A stretch of DNA of 64,000 bases from Amphirosellinia nigrospora. Lineage: Eukaryota > Ascomycota > Sordariomycetes > Xylariales > Xylariaceae. The DNA lies in contig SCHM01000003.1 in the NCBI GenBank assembly GCA_004123355.1, positions 4,421,058-4,485,057 of the forward strand. The letters run 5' to 3'. The position numbers and the translations under genes are program-made. Below, piece by piece: positions 58,250 through 64,000 of this stretch. Position 1 is the first letter of the stretch; each line of letters begins with the position of its first letter. The notes beneath the pieces are model-generated. The model ran no database searches, was not told the origin of the DNA, and was given only the letters and a program-made list of their open reading frames with translations.

Positions 58250-60620
58250 ATGTCTGCTACTACTGCCACCGGCGCTGTTGACCAGCTCGCCAATGACCTT
58301 AGCAACACCTCTCTCAACGGTGGGGATGTGCGGCCCGCCGCCATCGACACCAATGTCGCTCCTAACGCGAATGCCGACGAGCCCGACACTGCTGGCCCTA
58401 CTCCCAGCTCGGCTCAGACTCCCCACCCTGCCGCTTCAGCCTCTCTCTATGTTGGAGAGCTTGACCCTACCGTCACCGAGGCTATGCTATTCGAACTCTT
58501 CTCCCAGATAGGTTCTGTGGCTTCGATTCGCGTTTGCCGTGATGCTGTCACTCGCCGCTCGCTTGGATATGCCTACGTCAACTACAACACAACTGCTGAT
58601 GGTGAGCGTGCTCTTGACGAGCTGAACTACACCCAGATTAAAAACCGTCCTTGCCGCATTATGTGGTCTCAGCGCGACCCCAATCTTCGCAAGAGCGGGC
58701 AGGGCAATATCTTCATCAAAAACCTCGACGCCGCCATTGACAACAAGGCTCTTCACGATACGTTTGCTGCTTTTGGTAACATTCTTAGCTGTAAAGTTGC
58801 TCAAGATGAGACTGGCAACTCGAAGGGCTACGGTTTCGTTCATTACGAGACTGACGAGGCGGCTGCGGCGGCCATCAAACACGTCAACGGCATGTTGCTG
58901 AACGAGAAGAAAGTCTATGTCGGCCATCACATCCCAAGAAGGATCGGCAAAGCAAGTTTGAGGAGATGAAAGCTAACTTCACAAATGTTTACGTCAAGAA
59001 CATCAGCACGGATGCGAGTGATGAAGAATTCCGCGATCTCTTTGAGAGGTACGGCGACGTTACCTCGTCTTCCCTTGCTCGCGATAACGAGGGAAAGTCT
59101 CGTGGCTTCGGTTTCGTCAACTTCACCACTCATGAGAGCGCTGCTAAGGCTGTTAATGATCTCAACGGTACGGACTTTCAAGGTCAAGATCTCTACGTCG
59201 GTCGTGCACAGAAGAAGCATGAACGTGAAGAGGAGCTACGAAAATCGTACGAGGCGGCACGTCAGGAGAAAGCCAGCAAGTACCAGGGCGTAAATCTATA
59301 CATCAAGAATCTGGATGACGAGGTCGATGACGACAAGTTGCGCCAGATGTTTTCCGAATACGGCCCTATCACCTCAGCTAAGGTTATGCGCGACTCCCTT
59401 GCCGAAGGTGATGAGGAGAAAGAGGGCAAGGACAAGGAGAATCAGAAAGAAGAGGCTGATGAGAGCAAAGAGGAGGGCGATAAGAAGGAGAAGAAGTCTG
59501 ATAAAAAACTGGGAAAGAGTAAGGGCTTTGGCTTTGTATGCTTTGCCAATCCTGACGACGCTACCAAGGCTGTCGCCGAGATGAATCAGCGGATGTTCAA
59601 TAACAAGCCCTTATATGTGGCTTTGGCTCAGCGGAAGGACGTTCGGAAAAGCCAGCTTGAGGCTAGTATCCAGGCTCGCAATCAACTCCGACTGCAACAG
59701 GCCGCGGCAGTTGCCGGTATGCCCCAACCTTACATGCAGCCCCCAGTCTTCTACCCGCCCGGCCAGCAGCCCGGCTTTCCCCCTCAAGGCGGTCGTGGAA
59801 TGCCATTCCCTGGTGGCATGGGTATGCCAGGTGTTCAGGGCGGACGACCTGGTCAATTCAACCCTGCGTATGGATCTCCACAAGGTGGTCGAAACGGAGC
59901 CATACCCCAACAGATGCCCCCCAGCATGTACATTCCCGGACAATTTCCCCCGGTGCGCCATATGCTCAGCCTGGTAACCCTCAATTCATGGCTGCAGCTA
60001 TGGCAGCACAGGCACAACAAGCTGCTTTGGGAGGCGGTCGAGGCGGCCCGGCTTCTCGTGGACCTATGCAGGGGATGCCCGGCAATATGGGTATGCAGGG
60101 TCCCGGCAGTATGCCTGGTTATCCACCTAACTCACGCCAAGGTGTCCGGCTGGCCGTGGTGGTGCAAACAACCGTAATGGCCAGCAGGGTGGCCAGTTCC
60201 CGCAAGGTGGACGTGGTGCCCCCAGCCAACAGGTCAACAATGCGCCTGCCGCTGCTCCTCCTCAAGAGCTAACCCAGGGCTCAATCCTCCAGTCTCAACT
60301 CCAGACGCACAATGGTAATCCGGGACACCAGAAACAAATGCTGGGCGAGGCTATCTTCCCGAAGATTGCCGCAATTCAACCCGAGCTTGCCGGCAAGATC
60401 ACTGGCATGCTCCTAGAGATGGATAACGCAGAGCTTGTTCAACTGTAAGTATACATGTGCGTGATAAGTGACCATCCCTTACTAACCTTCCCAGCGTCGA
60501 CGACGATGCACAGCTTCGCGCCAAGGTTGACGAGGCGATGGCTGTTTATGACGAATATGTTAAGACGAATCAGGATGGAGCGAACCTGCCAAGGAAGAAA
60601 AAGCTGAGGAGAAGGCCTAG
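58250..60620 (+). CDS. PAB1: Poly(A)-binding protein, cytoplasmic (Pab1)
   Basis: Binds mRNA poly(A) tails and links them to translation initiation and deadenylation. Seen in order: RRM1 ([20 protein letters not shown]), RRM2 ([21 protein letters not shown]), RRM3 ([20 protein letters not shown]), RRM4 ([20 protein letters not shown]) with an inserted Lys/Glu-rich loop of some 45 residues (59400-59515) before [11 protein letters not shown], a Pro/Gly/Gln-rich linker, and the C-terminal MLLE domain ([17 protein letters not shown] ... [17 protein letters not shown]). The one coding intron is 60445-60494. Single bases are missing at 58933-58935, 59947-59951, near 60146 and near 60580; with them the protein ends [12 protein letters not shown] at stop 60618. 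The gene is essential, so these are probably assembly errors. The RRM4 insert is usual in filamentous ascomycetes. Confidence 0.95.
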
Positions 60621-62837
60621 ATACAGACCACGCGACACGAATTTCCCAGGTCTCCCTCACTTACCCTTTGATGCTTTATTCTTAAAGCATAATTGATTTC
60701 TACAAATAGGTTTCGGAAAAGTTATGGATGATGCCGGCTTATGTGGCCAAAGGGCGGTCGGTTTGCAACATCAATCTCGTGCATTATTTTTCTTTATTTC
60801 TTCAGTGGCGGATACTCAGTCATTGCTGACCCCCCTGCAATGTTGGCCGGATCTCGCCAGCGCATATGAGGGAACTCGGCGTATGTCTTTTCATGTATTG
60901 GTAAGCCCTATGCTCCATAGAAGAGCGTAGGCAGGTTGTTCGGGTTTGAGTCAGGCGTTTGAAGGTTACTCACGGTCAGCTCGTGGACTCGATGCCTCGC
61001 ACCGGACGGAATGTGGCGGCACCATGGTTTTTCAACCAAAAATACCCCTTAAGGTTGCCGGTGGGAGGGTAGAACTTGCTCTGCTAATGAAAAAAAAGTT
61101 GCTCATATTCTCACCTTAACTCGACCAGAACTTGAACTTTGAGTGATTACATGATGCTTCGCGAATTCCTCGACGACGTAGCCAATGACGAAGCAATATA
61201 AGCTACCCAGTTATGATAAGAGTCTCTGGCAGCACTCAACCATCCAGTTCATCATTCTCGGGAACCTGTCATGGCTGTCTGCTGGTGTTGTTGGTTTTAA
61301 TTGTGGATAGCAAGTAATATCGGCTCATCATTCGATGGATTGCATGATTTGATTCAGATCATCTTGGAAATGACCCTGCATTCACCTGATGGCGGTTTCG
61401 TTTCGTAATAGGAAGCGGAATTATGCATTGTATAGTATGTAGACGAGCCTTCACTCGTCCATGTAATCTATCTATAGCTGGTGACTTTTAGATGCTCAAC
61501 ACCGTGCTTGATCCGACTTCTCGTATCTCTGGGTTGGTATAGAGATCCCTGTCTGATCCAGCACGCCGCCCACCCAGGGGGCCCGACCAATGGCAGGCAA
61601 ATTGCAGACAGCTTACTTACAGTGCCTTGGTATAGACACGTACTGTACACTATCCTGTAGAATTCAGCCGTAGGCTGTCAGTCAGGATATACCAAGTTGA
61701 AAACTCCAAGAAAATCAGACCGAGAGCGGTTCCACTTTGCCCACCACACATCAACCTTCAGCCTGTTTTCATTTATTGCATCCATATCCCATCATATCCA
61801 CTTGGCTCCAGTGCCTCCGTTCCTGAATGATTCGAACGGCGTAACGTAAAAGTTAGTTTATCTTCCAACCTTCTGTCGCACAGTGTGCGTGCCTTGCCTC
61901 GAATCCCTCCTTTCCTCAGACGCTAGACTGACTGGGCACATCGCTCCTGGTTGCCTGCCCCTCTCTTCTTCTCTTGGCCTGACTGGACCTCACCTCTTGC
62001 CTCCGCTTGTCACGGCATACATGTACCGCATTCCACATATCGTGTACCTTACCTAGGTAAGGACTTCCCACTAATAAATAGCGCCGTCCGACAGCAAAGC
62101 CAGACCTGCTCTGCTCCTTTTAGTTTTCCTAGGTAGCCAGCCACCCAGCCACCCAGCCCTACCTAGACCCTTTTCCTCGTAGCAAATGTGCCATGCGTCC
62201 CCGCGACTCCAATCTCGGACAATGACAATCCCGCGCTGACAACTTCCAATTCTACCAGACGGCCTCTCCTCCACGACCTTGTGGTGACGTCAAACCAACT
62301 TCCACCGGGAAAAGAGCGATGAGCGAGACACAGCCATTTTGCCCGTTAAATTTACCTTAAGTACGCTCTTTCCAGAGACAAACGAACAGCAACGGCCATA
62401 CGGCTTTGCGACCCCAACCTGACCTGACCCGATCCGACCCAATCCCGGCTTTCCAACCGCAAACGATGCTCTGCCTGTTCAATTACCACTGCAGACGACC
62501 TACCATTATTCCGCGATAACATTAGCTAGGGTGTATTCGCCAGTTAACCACTGCACCATTCCATATTGCATATTGACGCTGCTACCCGAGTCACTCCTGA
62601 GCATACGAGCTCGACCACGCGTACTCTCGAGAAGTGCCCGACGAGCCCATATCAACAAATCTACGACGCAACCACCGCGATTGTTGACTCTATCTTAACT
62701 CTAGCCGGGTCGTCCCTCTGAAGCAATAGGCGCTCTCTGCGGGTGATTGATATCTGCCACTTAACGTACCTACACCGCCTTGAAGAGGAGAGAAGAAAAA
62801 GAGACAAAGGAAAAGCGAGAGGCACAGACACGACACG
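60621..62837. other. Long intergenic region
   Basis: 3' flank of PAB1 followed by an extended C/A-rich region (about 61740-62830) that is probably the promoter and long 5' leader of the gene at 62838. No other gene or repeat was recognised. Confidence 0.4.
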
Positions 62838-64000
62838 ATGGCTAACAAACCGAAACAAATCTCGTTCGAGTCCGCTCTCGAAGAGGAGCGAAAGGAGATT
62901 GAGAACCTGATAGCGATGTCACAAGCTCCGAGACGAGCGCCGTCGGCCGGTCCGCGATCTCCATCACCCTATATGAGGTCTCCTGTTCGTAGCATGCTGG
63001 ATATCGACAGCCCTCCGCCTCCACGACAAGTCACTCGGAGTATGCTCGACATCGACAGCCCACTACCCACGCCCTCGAGTACGCATACATCCCCTACGCT
63101 CCACTACAAGACACCCGCCTTGGACAACTCCACACGCCACCGCAGCATGTCTGATGCGGCTTCGAATCCCGTACCAGACCTCCCCCCGCTCGCCACCTCT
63201 TGTGAGCCCGAGAAACACTGATCTTACGTCCGCCTACAGATTTCATGATATCTTGCCAACCAACGTCGGACAAGCTTTGCCACATAAGCGCGGCTCAGCT
63301 GGTGCGGCCCGGGCCTCGATTGGCGAGGCGCTCCGCGGATCTGATCTTTCTAATCTAGTGCTACCAGGCGAGCCTGGGCGCCCCTTTGCATTCCGCAAAA
63401 ATAAGTCCAAGTCGCCAAACAACAGATTTTCCCTTCGGTCGAGCTCCCCATTCGCGAACACGTCCAAACGCTCTCCCCAGAGTAACACACTTATGTTGGA
63501 TAATGGAGAGGTCGTGGACATGAACAACGCCTATCGCCGCCTTTCAGATGCAAATCTGATCTACGGAGGCTCAAGCCTAGCCTCGCTCGCTCGCAAGAAA
63601 CCAGACGACTCAGATGGCTATGGACGAATTGCCAAGGACAATCTAAGTCCTTACGGGAGCTACTACCGGACGAGAGCGACGACGAGGCGAATTCCTCGGA
63701 TGAGGAAAACGAGAGAGGCCGAAAACTAACAACACGAGCCGAGTCAGAAGACGATCGAGGCACAGGAGCAGCTAAAAGTCTGCTAGCCGCTGTTGAGGAT
63801 GAACGTAGGTCAGCCCCGATACAAACAAAAAGGCTTAGAGACTAAACGTACGGCAGGCAAGCAGGTGGCAGTGCAACCTCAATATAGATCTCTATTTGAT
63901 GATCCATCGATAACTATCACGAGCCCCACTGGGGAGAGATCGAAACCGAAGTCGTCGAAACAGGTGGTTCAGCCAGCCACCAGCTTTGATCAAGAACCCA
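62838..64000 (+). CDS. Unrecognised fungal protein, N-terminal part, runs off the window
   Basis: I recognise no family. ATG 62838 opens MANKPKQISFESALEEERKE, followed by a Ser/Pro-rich, positively charged and probably disordered region with a repeated RSMLDIDSP (twice, 63000 and 63040). After a frame slip near 63190-63230 come YRFHDILPTNVGQALPHKRG, LPGEPGRPFAFRKNKSKSP, DNGEVVDMNNAYRRLSDANL and GRIAKDNLSPYG, then in another frame an acidic DDEANSSDEENERGRKL. DNGEVVDMNNAYRRLSDANL is the best-conserved-looking block. The frame slips match the single-base losses elsewhere. The N-terminal composition suggests a phosphorylated, disordered regulatory tail in front of a domain beyond the window. Confidence 0.5.

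Noticed and set aside
1-64000. CRISPR arrays or bacterial-type operons
   Set aside because: No regularly spaced direct repeats of suitable size; the gene structures are eukaryotic.

Overview
This window is nuclear DNA of a filamentous ascomycete (Pezizomycotina; a Sordariomycete is plausible but not proven). The grounds are short GT-AG introns of about 45-160 bp with CTAAC-like branch sites, fungus-specific families (Zn2Cys6 regulator, Acr3, NmrA-like, DUF6594, fungal C2H2 protein), an intronless nuclear tRNA-Val, and one block of extremely AT-rich DNA that looks like repeat-induced point mutation (RIP) of a Ty3-like LTR element.

Layout. 0.9-24.8 kb is gene-bearing: AAA+ ATPase (-), serine beta-lactamase-like hydrolase (+), ribosomal-L1-domain protein (+), palmitoyl-protein thioesterase (-), CTD-kinase cyclin Ctk2 (+), a bZIP factor next to an Acr3 arsenite transporter (+,+), an HSL-like esterase (+), a Pom33/Tts1/TMEM33 membrane protein (+), tRNA-Val(AAC) (-) and a short-chain dehydrogenase (+). 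24.9-31.4 kb is a RIP-ruined Ty3-like element with recognisable LTRs and a GC-rich, hairpin-packed island inside it. 31.4-47.2 kb is a repeat graveyard: at least four families of short solo LTRs, several with 5-bp target duplications and one nested in another, plus a two-copy inverted-repeat element. Scattered in it are a DUF6594 gene, an unknown gene, an orphan retropepsin-like fossil, a fungal C2H2 protein and a truncated subtilase. 47.3-64.0 kb returns to ordinary genes: a Zn2Cys6 regulator divergent from an NmrA-like gene, the HECT ligase Hul5 divergent from poly(A)-binding protein, and an unrecognised gene cut by the window edge.

A caution that affects many gene calls: conserved genes, including essential PABP, are repeatedly broken by loss of exactly one base, nearly always in a short G or C run. 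I found no gains. This looks like consensus error in the assembly rather than decay, so host genes with broken frames are called as CDS unless a part is missing.

Functional links that can be argued: bZIP beside Acr3 (arsenic response), the Zn2Cys6/NmrA divergent pair (regulator with redox-sensor-like partner), and the DUF6594/C2H2/subtilase group, whose domains recur in fungal NLR-type and incompatibility loci.
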